DNA of 64,000 nucleotides from Planctomycetota bacterium. GTDB lineage: Bacteria; Planctomycetota; SZUA-567; H5-PLA8. The notes below the pieces were generated by a model. The model saw only the letters and a list, made by a program, of their open reading frames with translations. It was not told the DNA's origin and did not search any database. This document shows positions 26,636 through 34,744 of this stretch, in pieces. A program made the position numbers and the translations under genes. Where the stretch lies: the NCBI GenBank assembly GCA_016200135.1, contig JACQFI010000060.1, positions 1 through 64,000 of the forward strand, in the 5' to 3' direction. How positions within the stretch are numbered: position 1 is the stretch's first letter; each line of letters opens with the position of its first letter.

Positions 26636-26721
26636 GGCGTCGCTTAAGCGACGCCGCACGCAGGTGCACCGCACACCGTGGGTTGAAACCCACGGCTGCC
26701 ATCACGTGGTCGCTCCGCGAC
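26636..26721. repeat. Cluster of three short perfect palindromes
   Basis: GGCGTCGCTTAAGCGACGCC (26636-26655), CCGTGGGTT/AACCCACGG around GA (26676-26695) and GTCGCTCCGCGAC (26709-26721) follow one another. The layout resembles the hairpin array at 37352-37435. The cluster sits between the LigB-like gene and the restriction-modification genes, so it may mark the left edge of that insert. Confidence 0.6.
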
Positions 26722-26808
26722 AAAGAGCAGTTCGACGAAAACGCAGACGTGCCATGGCGAAAGCCAATGTTTTGAGCATTAAAAGACCGTGGTAACCATC
26801 GCGCCCTG

Positions 26809-26838
26809 TTGATTGGTTACGGCAATGGGATAATATCC
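26809..26838 (+). promoter_or_regulatory. Candidate promoter with palindromic operator upstream of the methyltransferase
   Basis: TTGATT (26809-26814) is separated by 16 bases from TAATAT (26831-26836). The -10 lies inside a perfect 11-bp palindrome GGATAATATCC (26828-26838). Restriction-modification systems often autoregulate, so this could be a repressor site; that is inference. Confidence 0.4.
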
Positions 26839-26905
26839 TGTTCGAACTAGACCGCGTGGATGCTGCCAAATACCTGTTAGGCGGAGCACAACTGGAGACG
26901 ATTGC

Positions 26906-28387
26906 GTGCTGTCAGACGTTGAACAAGCCCGGTTACGCGTATCCAGGGACACGGACGCGAAGAAGAAATCGCTGTACGGCCAGTTCTTGACGCCGGAAAG
27001 GACGGCGGCCTTCATGGCTGGGCTGTTCCCTCCTGCCGAGGGCGTCTGCAGCCTGCTTGATGCGGGCGCCGGTATTGGATCGCTTGCCGCAGCCTTTCTG
27101 GAGCGATGGCGTTCCGGCGCTCTTCGCTTCCAGCGCGTGGAACTCGATGCTTTCGAGATCGACTTTTCTCTACATGCTCATCTGGCTCAGACGTTGTCGA
27201 AATTCCAAAGCGACGCGTTTTCCGTAAAGGTTCATAGTGAAGATTTCGTACTCGCCGCGGCCGATGCACTTTCCGGCGGACTGTTCGCGAAGCCGCTCCC
27301 GCGGTATAGCCATGCCATCCTCAACCCGCCCTACAAAAAGATAAGCAGCCATTCCGCGCATCGGCAGGCCCTTCGTCGTGCCGGAATCGAGACGGTCAAC
27401 TTATACTCGGCGTTTGTGGCATTGGCGGTGGCACAGTCCGCGCCAGGCGGACAGATCGTGGCCATCGTTCCACGCAGTTTCTGTAACGGACCGTATTACC
27501 GTCCGTTTCGCGACTTCATCCTTGAGCGTGCCAGCCTGCAACACATGCACCTATTCGAGTCACGCAGCAAGGCTTTTAAGGATGATGCAGTGCTTCAAGA
27601 GAATATCATTATTCGTCTTGAGCGTGGCGGCCGGCAGGGACCGGTGACGATTTCGACTTCGACCGACGACACCTTCTCAGATCTTATAAGACATGAGCAC
27701 CCGTTCGAGCGAATCATGTTTCCGGACGACCCGGAGAGGTTTGTGCATGTGCCCACGTCGCCCGAGAAGAATGCCATTGAGCTATCTCCCGCTATCAAGT
27801 ACACGCTCGCCGACCTTGGCATCAAAGTATCGACCGGTCCGGTGGTCGATTTCCGGCTAAAGGAGCACCTGCGCGCCATGCCCGGGCCGCGAACGGTCCC
27901 CTTGCTCTATCCGGGGCATTTCACCCATGGAGGCGCCAAGTGGCCTATCGAGGGCATGAAGAAGCCCAACGCCATTGAACGCAATGCCGACACGGAGAAG
28001 TGGCTTTATCCGAGCGGCTACTATTGCGTGGTGCGGCGCTTCTCCGCCAAGGAAGAAGCGCGCCGTATTGTGGCGAGCGTAGTTGAACCTGGCGTATTCG
28101 GCGATGTGCCTGTGCTGGGTTTTGAGAACCACCTGAATGTTTTCCACGATAACAGGCGTGGGTTGCCGTCGGCACTGGCTCATGGTCTGGCAGTCTTCCT
28201 GAATACGTCTGCGGTTGACGAGGCCTTCCGCCGTTTCAACGGACACACGCAGGTCAACGCAACCGACCTCACGCTCATGAAATACCCAAGCCGCGAGGTC
28301 CTGATACAGATGGGCGAATGGGCCACGCAACAAGGGGAACTCACCCAGAGCATGATAGACGATAAGTTTGGAACCGTGGCCGCATGA
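26906..28387 (+). CDS. Type II adenine-specific DNA methyltransferase (PstI/BsuBI type)
   Basis: A 493-residue gamma-class N6-adenine methyltransferase. The early GQFLTPERTAAFMAGLF, the SAM-binding motif LLDAGAGIGSLAAAF and the catalytic NPPYKK (in HAILNPPYKK) are all present, followed by a target-recognition half. Length fits M.PstI/M.BsuBI (about 500 residues), and the adjacent nuclease gene supports that assignment. Members methylate the adenine of CTGCAG; the specificity here is inferred, not shown. The start is a GTG with GGAG eight bases upstream. The stop overlaps the next start by four bases (ATGA), giving the usual methylase-then-nuclease coupling. The gene is intact. Confidence 0.87.
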   Translation: MLSDVEQARLRVSRDTDAKKKSLYGQFLTPERTAAFMAGLFPPAEGVCSLLDAGAGIGSLAAAFLERWRSGALRFQRVELDAFEIDFSLHAHLAQTLSKFQSDAFSVKVHSEDFVLAAADALSGGLFAKPLPRYSHAILNPPYKKISSHSAHRQALRRAGIETVNLYSAFVALAVAQSAPGGQIVAIVPRSFCNGPYYRPFRDFILERASLQHMHLFESRSKAFKDDAVLQENIIIRLERGGRQGPVTISTSTDDTFSDLIRHEHPFERIMFPDDPERFVHVPTSPEKNAIELSPAIKYTLADLGIKVSTGPVVDFRLKEHLRAMPGPRTVPLLYPGHFTHGGAKWPIEGMKKPNAIERNADTEKWLYPSGYYCVVRRFSAKEEARRIVASVVEPGVFGDVPVLGFENHLNVFHDNRRGLPSALAHGLAVFLNTSAVDEAFRRFNGHTQVNATDLTLMKYPSREVLIQMGEWATQQGELTQSMIDDKFGTVAA

Positions 28388-29342
28388 CAAGCAGCAAAAA
28401 GAGCCGCCACATAAAGGCCGCCCATCAGATTTTCGCGTCACTCGGGCTACCTCGCGCACAACAGAACGAACGTTCGGCACTCTGTCTATTGGCGCTTCTC
28501 AACCTCACACCGGGAAAGCCGTGGTCGAAGTCGGAGAATCCACTCATTGGCATTACGCCCATCATGGATTGGACTCGTGAATACTACGACAAGAAATATG
28601 CGCCGAATACCCGCGAGACCGTCCGCCGCCAGACCATGCACCAGTTCTGTGACGCGGGCATCGCACGTTACAACCCGGACCAGCCGGACCGTCCTGTGAA
28701 CAGCCCCAAGGTTGTCTATCAGATCGAACCTGCCGCTCTGTCCTTGTTGAAACCTTCGGTACGCCCGCATGGCGTGACGCGCTCACGAACTACTTGGCCA
28801 AACGTGAGACGCTCGTCGCTCGCTACGCCAAAGAGCGTGCGCAGTGTCGAGTCCCGGTGAATATTGCACCGGGGAAGCAGATTACCCTCAGCCCCGGCGA
28901 GCACAGTGAACTGATCCGCGCCATAATCGAAGAATTCGCTCCACGCTTCGCGCCGGGTAGCGAGTTGGTCTATGCCGGAGACACGGGCGACAAGTGGGGA
29001 TACTTTGATGCCCCCTTGCTTGCCAAGTTGAGTGTCGATGTGGGGTCACACGGAAAAATGCCGGATGTGGTGTTGCACTACACCGCGAAGGACTGGTTGC
29101 TGCTGGTCGAATCGGTCACCAGCCACGGGCCGGTCGACGGAAAGCGGCACGCAGAGCTTGCGAAACTCTTTGCACCCTCAAAAGCCGGGCTGGTTTATGT
29201 TACAGCCTTTCCAACTCGGGCCATTATGAGCCGTTACCTTGGAGATATCGCTTGGGAAACCGAGGTGTGGGTAGCGGACGCTCCGTCCCACTTGATTCAC
29301 TTTAACGGCGCGCGCTTCCTTGGTCCGTATAGTGTGTCCTAA
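28384..29342 (+). pseudogene. BsuBI/PstI-family type II restriction endonuclease, frameshifted
   Basis: Two overlapping frames together encode one nuclease of about 319 residues, the family length. The first frame (28384-28860) gives the N-terminal DNA-recognition domain up to IEPAALSLLK. The second, entered near 28750, continues TFGTPAWRDALTNYLAKRET, then the catalytic domain with MPDVVLHYTAKDWLLLVESV and the TSHGPVDGKR motif. Restoring one A in the AAA run at 28750-28752 rejoins them. The catalytic PD...E residues are intact, so this is either a recent loss or a sequence error. The site is not a canonical heptameric slippery sequence. It overlaps the methyltransferase stop by four bases. 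Confidence 0.88.
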
Positions 29343-29363
29343 AATCGGTGACAGAGCATTCTA
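29343..29363 (+). repeat. 21-bp conserved motif, copy 1
   Basis: AATCGGTGACAGAGCATTCTA begins one base after the nuclease stop. A copy differing only by four transitions lies at 37087-37107, just after the AT-rich orphan gene. It may be an insertion boundary; inference only. Confidence 0.5.
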
Positions 29364-29423
29364 GCTTAACGATGGTTCTGCGTTGTTCAGATCGCGTGCT
29401 CTGCCCGGTCTGCCGCCCTACTT

Positions 29424-30368
29424 TTATTCGGTCTTGCGCGTCGCGCTGGGCCGCGGGCTCTGCGGATCGGCTTGGACGCCGCTCAGCGGATGCCGGTAGA
29501 CGGCGTCCCAGGCCAGCTCCTGCAGCAAGCGGTTCAGCTTCTCGTCGTTCAAGGTCTTGCTCTTGGCCAGAATCTCGGGCATGGGCAGGCCGACCGGACA
29601 GCGGCGATAGAGGACGGCGAAATGGCAATAGCCGGCCAGGACCATCAACGCTTCGCCGGGATGGCCCCAGGAATCGTGGAACAGTTCGCTCTGTTTCCGC
29701 AGCCCAGGAGCCTGGCCCGCGATGATCTTTTCCCGCAGCAGAATCGCGGCCTCGCCGGACGGCACCACGAAACAGACCTGCTTGCCGAGTTGCTCGTTCT
29801 GTTTGCGAACCATGTCGTCCATGTCCTTGCGGTACTTTTCATAATGCTTGCGCAACTGCTCAACGGTCGCCGCGTCGTGGTCCACCTTTTTCGAGGTCTG
29901 CAGCGGATAGACCGGCACGTATTCGTCGTTCGGCAGCCAGAACTCCTGCACCGTGATTCGCACATTGGGGTTGTGCTCCACGGCCAGCTTTGCGAATTTC
30001 TCGATCCCCTCGTCAGGCAGCCAGATCGGGGACAGAGTCAGCACGTCGACCGCGCCGGCGGTCAGGGCATGTTTGGCCTTGTTCTGGTCGTCCGGCACGT
30101 CCCAGTGCTGCATGACGCGCGAACCGCCAATGGACGATATCCCGGCTACTTTGTGCCCTTTGATCCCGGCGCCCTTGGCGATGTCGCTGAGAATATCCGC
30201 CACCCAGACGTGAAAACTGTGTCCGGCCGTGAAGACGCGCAGTCCGGCGGGCGGCGCAGCGGGCGGTAGAGCGGCCCCGTTCTCGCCTGCGAGCAACGCG
30301 CCGGCCAGCAGGAACAGGACCAGCGTAACCACAATCAAGCGCACTCCGAGCCAGCACAGCGTTATCAC
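29424..30368 (-). CDS. SGNH-hydrolase-like exported protein
   Basis: A 314-residue protein starting at a GTG with AAGGAGG 5-6 bases upstream. An N-terminal hydrophobic segment (LIVVTLVLFLLAGALLAGE) is a signal peptide or anchor. The mature part opens LRVFTAGHSFHVW, where GHS occupies the place of the SGNH/GDSL nucleophile block, and near residue 245 DSWGHPGEA supplies the Asp-x-x-His pair of block V. SGNH proteins are esterases or acyl hydrolases, often of carbohydrate esters. The blocks are divergent, so activity is not certain. It is convergent with the nuclease remnant. Confidence 0.62.
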   Translation of the reverse strand: MITLCWLGVRLIVVTLVLFLLAGALLAGENGAALPPAAPPAGLRVFTAGHSFHVWVADILSDIAKGAGIKGHKVAGISSIGGSRVMQHWDVPDDQNKAKHALTAGAVDVLTLSPIWLPDEGIEKFAKLAVEHNPNVRITVQEFWLPNDEYVPVYPLQTSKKVDHDAATVEQLRKHYEKYRKDMDDMVRKQNEQLGKQVCFVVPSGEAAILLREKIIAGQAPGLRKQSELFHDSWGHPGEALMVLAGYCHFAVLYRRCPVGLPMPEILAKSKTLNDEKLNRLLQELAWDAVYRHPLSGVQADPQSPRPSATRKTE

Positions 30369-30482
30369 ATGCGCCTCCTTAAGCGGCTGGGATGCAATGC
30401 AAGGGCGTCGTTCTGAAGTCGTACTTGACTATCCGTCCCTTTCTTGCAAATGACCTCTATCTTCAACTTCCTGGGGAAGAAT

Positions 30483-30902
30483 ATGAAAACGTCGGGCGCG
30501 AAGCAAGGCCAGCCGGCAGCGGAACTCATCTCGAAAAGAATCGCCGCGCTCGGGGACTGGCGGGGGGAGACTCTCCGCAGAATGCGCAAGCTCATCAAGG
30601 AGGCCGTTCCGGACGTTGTCGAGGAATGGAAGTGGATGGGCACGCCGGTCTGGTCGCGCGACGGCATTATCTGCACGGGCGAATCCTACAAGAACGTCGT
30701 GAAGCTCACCTTCCTCAAGGGCGCGTCCTTGAAGGATCCGGCCCGGCTCTTCAACTCGAGTCTCGACGGAAACGCGCGCCGCGCGATCGACATCCACGAA
30801 GGCGAAGAAGTGAACGCGTCCGCCTTCAAGGCGCTCGTGCGCCAAGCGGCCGCCTTCAACAGCGCCGGCAAATCGAGACCCGCGAAGAAAGCGAAGTCCT
30901 AA
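30483..30902 (+). CDS. DUF1801 domain protein
   Basis: A 139-residue small protein. The sequence LIKEAVPDVVEEWKWMGTPV, followed by WSRDGIICTGESYKNVVKLTF and later ARRAIDIHEGEEV, is characteristic of the DUF1801/YdhG-like fold (a compact alpha/beta domain of unknown biochemical role). The C-terminus is Lys/Ala-rich (KSRPAKKAKS). The start at 30483 is preferred because GGGGAAG precedes it; an upstream in-frame start would add 13 residues. Divergent from the SGNH-like gene, with a repeat-rich gap after it. Confidence 0.75.
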   Translation: MKTSGAKQGQPAAELISKRIAALGDWRGETLRRMRKLIKEAVPDVVEEWKWMGTPVWSRDGIICTGESYKNVVKLTFLKGASLKDPARLFNSSLDGNARRAIDIHEGEEVNASAFKALVRQAAAFNSAGKSRPAKKAKS

Positions 30903-30921
30903 GAACGGCGTATAAAATGAA

Positions 30922-30999
30922 CCGCCTAGGCGCCAAGTTCGCCAAGAAATGCGAAATCCGTCTGCAGTATCCGTTCTTGGCGCTTTGGCGTCTTAGCGG
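30922..30999. repeat. Imperfect inverted repeat (27-bp arms)
   Basis: Arms at 30922-30948 (CCGCCTAGGCGCCAAG...) and 30974-30999 (...TTTGGCGTCTTAGCGG) are complementary with a few mismatches around a 25-base loop. It lies 20 bases after the DUF1801 stop and 33 bases before a half copy of the palindromic element. No gene here. Confidence 0.6.
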
Positions 31000-31031
31000 C
31001 TAATCCCATTCCGTTAGGCATGGGCTCTGTT

Positions 31032-31071
31032 GAAATCCCCTCCTTAAGTAAGGAGGGGTAATGGGAGGTGG
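31032..31071. repeat. Half copy of the palindromic MITE/REP-like element
   Basis: GAAATCCCCTCCTTAAGTAA followed by GGAGGGGTAATGGGAGGT matches the left half of the element at 13539-13630 almost base for base, with AAG for ATG in the middle. The right half is missing. Confidence 0.7.
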
Positions 31072-31179
31072 ACGCGCGCGGCTTTTTTGCCGCATCGGAT
31101 TCGGGCAAAGACCTGCCGGGTGCAGCCAAGTACAGTCTTGCGCGGGCAGTGTAGTCTGAGCGGGGCGGAGGAACGCAAC

Positions 31180-32835
31180 GTGGTGAATCGCCGCTGGGCC
31201 ATCTTAGCTGTGGTTGCGCTTACGCTGGCGCTCCAGGCCGAGGAAGGCAAAGGTCCGGCCGCGGGCGATTCTTCCGCCAAGGCCGGCGAGAACGATTGGC
31301 CGCAGTGGCGCGGGCCGACGCGGGACGGCGTGGTGCACGGCGGCGCGAGTCTGCTCGAAGCCTGGCCCAAAGAAGGGCCGCGGCAACTCTGGAAGAGCGC
31401 CTACATCCCCGGCTACCAGTCCGGAGGCTGCGGCAGCGTCTGCGTCGTGGGGGGGCGGGCCTTCGTCTTCGTCAACGAGGCGCGCTTCGAACCCAAGAAA
31501 CTGGTCACGGCCGAATATCTGGCCGGCTGGGGCTGGGCGCCGGACATGCCGGACGAGCTGGTGAAGAAGGTCGAGGCCGCGCGGACATCCGAGCAGCGCA
31601 AGAAAGCCAACACCGGTCCGCTGCTGGATGCGTGCGTCAAAGAGTTCGTGGCCGCGCTCGACGCCGAACACGCCCGGAAGTTCGGCGCGGCGATCGATAT
31701 CCGCATACGCAAAGGCGAGCACGCGTGGGCGTGGGAGACGCTGACGGCCCTGGCCCAGCATCGCGACACCGCGTTCAAGTCCTTCGACGAGTTCAAGGAC
31801 CTGTACAAGGCGACCAACGACTACCAGAAGTACGGCATCGACAACGAGGTCTTCGTCATCGGCCGCAGTGCCCAGCGCTTTCTCGATATTGTCATCGCCC
31901 TCGACGCGGCGACGGGCAAGGAACTCTGGAGGAAGGAGTTCCCGGGCATTTACACGCAGATGTTCGGCGGCCAGAACGCGTCCTGCGCCTGCGGCACGCT
32001 GGCCGTGGCGGAGGGCCGGTGCTACGCGACCGGCAGCGCGGGGCTCTATTGTTTGAACGCCAAGGACGGCGCGGAAGTCTGGAAGGCCGCCACCAAGTAC
32101 AGCAACTCATCGCCGCTGGTGCTCGGCGGCGCGGTTTACGTAATGGCCGAGCCCGCCGAGAAGCCTACGACCGTCATGGGCGGGGCGCTCTGCGCGTACG
32201 ACGCCGCCAGCGGCAAGCTGCTCTGGAAGCAGCCGAAGATCGACAGCGGCTGGGGCTGCTCGGTGGTTGCGTGGAGCAGCGCCGGCAAGACGTATCTCAT
32301 CGGCGGCGCGGCGTGCGTCGATCCGGCGACGGGCTCTATTCTCTGGTCGGTGAAAGGCGGCGGGCACGCGACGCCGGCTATCAGCGGCGACGTCATGGTC
32401 CTGCACGGCGACAAGATCCGCGCGTACAGGATCGCGCCGGAAAAAGGTGAGTTGCTGTGGGAAGCGAACAGCAGCACCGACCGCATGAGCAGCCCGGTCA
32501 TCTATCGGGACTGCGTCTTCTTCGACGGCGCGTACCAGAGCGGGTTCGGCTGCCTGGACCTGAAGACCGGCGCCGAAAAGTGGCGCCAGAAAGCGCAGAC
32601 CAGCCACTGTTCTTCCTTGGTCGCGGCCGACGGCCGGATCTTCATGAGCTTCGGCGCGCTGGGCCACGGGTACGACACCGAGTCCTTGCGCATGTTCAAG
32701 GCCGTGCCGGAGAAGTTCGAAGAACTGGGCCGCTTCACGCCACACGTGACGATCTGTTCGTCGCCCACCATCGCCGGAAGCAAGTTGTACCTGCGCCTGG
32801 ACGACGGCATCGCGTGCTATGATCTCACGAAGTGA
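31180..32835 (+). CDS. Secreted PQQ-like beta-propeller protein (dispersed copy)
   Basis: About 551 residues. A signal peptide (VNRRWAILAVVALTLALQA) is followed by DWPQWRGPTRDG, the opening motif of the family. Repeated propeller strands such as VIALDAATGKELWRKEFPG, LYCLNAKDGAEVWK and CLDLKTGAEKWRQ come next, ending LYLRLDDGIACYDL. A helical insert of about 130 residues (from LVTAEYLAGWGWAPDMP) interrupts the first blades, as in the four paralogues at 40-47 kb. PQQ-like propellers of this kind usually bind proteins or ligands and need not carry the cofactor. GGAGG is eight bases before a GTG at 31180; a GTG one codon later is equally possible. It stands alone 6 kb from the array. Confidence 0.8.
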   Translation: MVNRRWAILAVVALTLALQAEEGKGPAAGDSSAKAGENDWPQWRGPTRDGVVHGGASLLEAWPKEGPRQLWKSAYIPGYQSGGCGSVCVVGGRAFVFVNEARFEPKKLVTAEYLAGWGWAPDMPDELVKKVEAARTSEQRKKANTGPLLDACVKEFVAALDAEHARKFGAAIDIRIRKGEHAWAWETLTALAQHRDTAFKSFDEFKDLYKATNDYQKYGIDNEVFVIGRSAQRFLDIVIALDAATGKELWRKEFPGIYTQMFGGQNASCACGTLAVAEGRCYATGSAGLYCLNAKDGAEVWKAATKYSNSSPLVLGGAVYVMAEPAEKPTTVMGGALCAYDAASGKLLWKQPKIDSGWGCSVVAWSSAGKTYLIGGAACVDPATGSILWSVKGGGHATPAISGDVMVLHGDKIRAYRIAPEKGELLWEANSSTDRMSSPVIYRDCVFFDGAYQSGFGCLDLKTGAEKWRQKAQTSHCSSLVAADGRIFMSFGALGHGYDTESLRMFKAVPEKFEELGRFTPHVTICSSPTIAGSKLYLRLDDGIACYDLTK

Positions 32836-32880
32836 TGGGCGTGCTCTGGAATTGCGACGGCTGGACCTGCGGCTGCGTGA

Positions 32881-33555
32881 TTACTGTCCCGCCGCCACTT
32901 CCACGGATTCTGCGGGCGCTTCTTCTTCGACTGCGGACTTACGCGTGGCGTTCGTCTCGCCGTGCATGTGCGCAGGCACGCCGTTCGCTTTGTAGTAGCG
33001 GACTTCGAGGTACAGGTTGTACGCCGCGACGAAGGTCGGGAAGAGGTTCTGCAGCACGCCCACGGAGTCCTGCTTCGGGCCGAAGATCCAGTACGTCAGA
33101 CAGAAGACGCTCCCGACGAAGCTCATCACCCAGAACCACGCGGTGGTCACCGGGCGGCCGGCCTTGCGCGAGGCCAGCATCTGCACCAGCCAGCGGCCCG
33201 CGAAGATGAACGTGCCCAGGTACGCGATCAGTTTCCAGAGCGTGATGCGCAGGCCCCAGCCTTGAAAGACCACCGTGTCCAGCACGCCCTGCGAATGCGC
33301 GGCGGGCTTGGGATTGCCCATCATCACCGCGAGCACGCTCGCGGGCACGCCCGCATCCTTGCACGCCTGGACGCGCTCGTACGTCAGGTGGAATCCTTCC
33401 TCGTTGCGCTCGGCGGCATAGAGCAACGCCTTCTCGCCCTTGCCGGCCTTGGCCAGAGCCAGGATCTCATCGAACGTCTCGGCGTGAGCTACCCCTGCGC
33501 ACACGAATGCACACGTGAACAGCGCCAAGGCCAGACCGCGTTGAGCAAAGGTCAT
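32881..33555 (-). CDS. LAB_N-domain membrane protein (lipid-A-disaccharide synthase N-terminal domain)
   Basis: A 224-residue membrane protein. A signal peptide (residues 1-25, ending VAHAE) precedes about 65 residues of helical periplasmic sequence. The LAB_N region with three transmembrane helices follows (WKLIAYLGTFIFAGRWLVQML, TAWFWVMSFVGSVFCLTYWIF, NLFPTFVAAYNLYLEVRYY), then a charged tail. The domain is found in front of some LpxB proteins and as stand-alone proteins next to polyprenyl-phosphate glycosyltransferases. The gene lies 40 bases downstream of a GT2 gene on the same strand, so it probably works in lipid-linked sugar transfer. The signal-peptide plus helical extension is unusual for the family. 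Confidence 0.8.
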   Translation of the reverse strand: MTFAQRGLALALFTCAFVCAGVAHAETFDEILALAKAGKGEKALLYAAERNEEGFHLTYERVQACKDAGVPASVLAVMMGNPKPAAHSQGVLDTVVFQGWGLRITLWKLIAYLGTFIFAGRWLVQMLASRKAGRPVTTAWFWVMSFVGSVFCLTYWIFGPKQDSVGVLQNLFPTFVAAYNLYLEVRYYKANGVPAHMHGETNATRKSAVEEEAPAESVEVAAGQ

Positions 33556-33595
33556 ATTGCAAATATCCTAAAGGCTTGGTTTGTAACGGGCAACA

Positions 33596-34339
33596 CTAAA
33601 GTTCCTCGGCCTTATAGAGCAGGTACCGCTTCTGCATCCAGCGCACGGCGAAGGCGTCGTGCAGGGCTACGAACGTCCGCCCGAGCCCCCCGCCGTACTT
33701 GGGCGTGCCCTTGGGGCGGGGCCGATGGTTCACATCAACTTCAACCACCGTACCGCCTTCCATGCGGATAAGAGTCGTCAGGAAGCGGTGCATCCCTTTA
33801 TAGATCTTGCAGCGCTTCAGGATCTCCGCGCGGAAGGCCTTTAAGCTGCAACCGGTGTCTTTGATCCCGTCCTTCGTGAGCCAGATGCGGACGCCGTTGG
33901 CGATCCGCGACTGCAAGCGCCGGAACCACGTGTCCTGGCGCTTGGCGCGGCGGCCCGCGGCGCAGGTGGGCTTCTCGGGGCCTTCGAGCACCGCCACGAG
34001 TTTGCCGATGTCGGCCGGATCGTTCTGCAGGTCCGAATCGATCAGCACCACGATCTCGCCCTTGGCGAACTGGATCCCCGCGTCGAAGGCCGCGGACTGC
34101 CCCGAGTTCTTGTTCAGGCCCACGACCCGCAGGCTGGGGAAGCGGGTCTTCATGCCGAGGAGCAGCTCGCGCGAGCCGTCCTTCGAGCCGTCGTCGACGC
34201 AGACGATCTCGTAGGGCTTGCCGAGCTTCTGCAGCTCCGCGTCGGCCTCGGCGACGAACTCCTCGATGCACTCCTTCTCGTTGTAGACCGGCGCCACGAG
34301 GGTTACGTAGGGGCGCGAAGACGGGACGGCACTGGCCAT
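33596..34339 (-). CDS. Family 2 glycosyltransferase (polyprenyl-phosphate sugar synthase-like)
   Basis: A 247-residue GT-A fold enzyme. VTLVAPVYNEKECIEEFV opens the nucleotide-sugar domain, CVDDGSKDGSREL supplies the first acidic pair, and DSDLQNDP is the DxD metal motif in the form seen in dolichol/undecaprenyl-phosphate mannose synthases. The C-terminal transmembrane helices of some homologues are absent. It likely transfers a hexose to polyprenyl phosphate at the cytoplasmic face. GAGGTCGCC precedes the ATG. Together with the LAB_N gene behind it, it may supply lipid-linked sugar for envelope modification. Confidence 0.87.
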   Translation of the reverse strand: MASAVPSSRPYVTLVAPVYNEKECIEEFVAEADAELQKLGKPYEIVCVDDGSKDGSRELLLGMKTRFPSLRVVGLNKNSGQSAAFDAGIQFAKGEIVVLIDSDLQNDPADIGKLVAVLEGPEKPTCAAGRRAKRQDTWFRRLQSRIANGVRIWLTKDGIKDTGCSLKAFRAEILKRCKIYKGMHRFLTTLIRMEGGTVVEVDVNHRPRPKGTPKYGGGLGRTFVALHDAFAVRWMQKRYLLYKAEEL

Positions 34340-34744
34340 GCGGCGACCTCAATGGAGCGGTTAGGCGCTACCCTTTATCGACGCGAGACCGGGCCAACCT
34401 TCGCGGATGGGAGCGCCGATTTTGCGCGGAATTCCCGCCCGCGCAAGGCCATCCGGAAACACCGGACCTTTTCCCGGTGGCCGAACGGGATGTCGTTTAG
34501 CAGACAGGTAGCGACGCTCACGTAAAATAATGCACCTGTGCATATGTAAATTCAAGCGTTACCATAACAAAATGGATGGGGATATCCTGCTAAATACCCA
34601 CATAAATACCAAATATATCCGAAACTTCCCCCGATGATGCTTTGAAAGTCCCTCTCAAAATGGTACAAAGTTCAAAGGAGCTAAATGAATCGGGCCGACC
34701 GGGGGGATATGCTTTCGTCGTAGCCTTCCGTTGGCACATAAAAG
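34340..34744. other. 405-base AT-richer gap between divergent genes
   Basis: No supportable gene, RNA or terminator. It must hold the promoters of the glycosyltransferase and transporter genes. A short palindrome TGCACCTGTGCA lies near 34530. I looked for a riboswitch core in it and found none. Confidence 0.5.

Noticed and set aside
28740-28800. Programmed -1 frameshift in the restriction endonuclease
   Set aside because: The sequence TTGAAACC lacks a canonical slippery heptamer, and no stimulatory structure is evident. A deletion or sequence error is simpler.
26906-29342. A wider defence island or prophage around the restriction system
   Set aside because: No integrase, phage structural gene, other restriction or CRISPR gene is adjacent; neighbours are ordinary metabolic or secreted proteins.
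30926-31129. Short minus-strand open frame before the dispersed propeller gene
   Set aside because: It is made almost entirely of the inverted repeat and half palindromic element, so it is not a gene.
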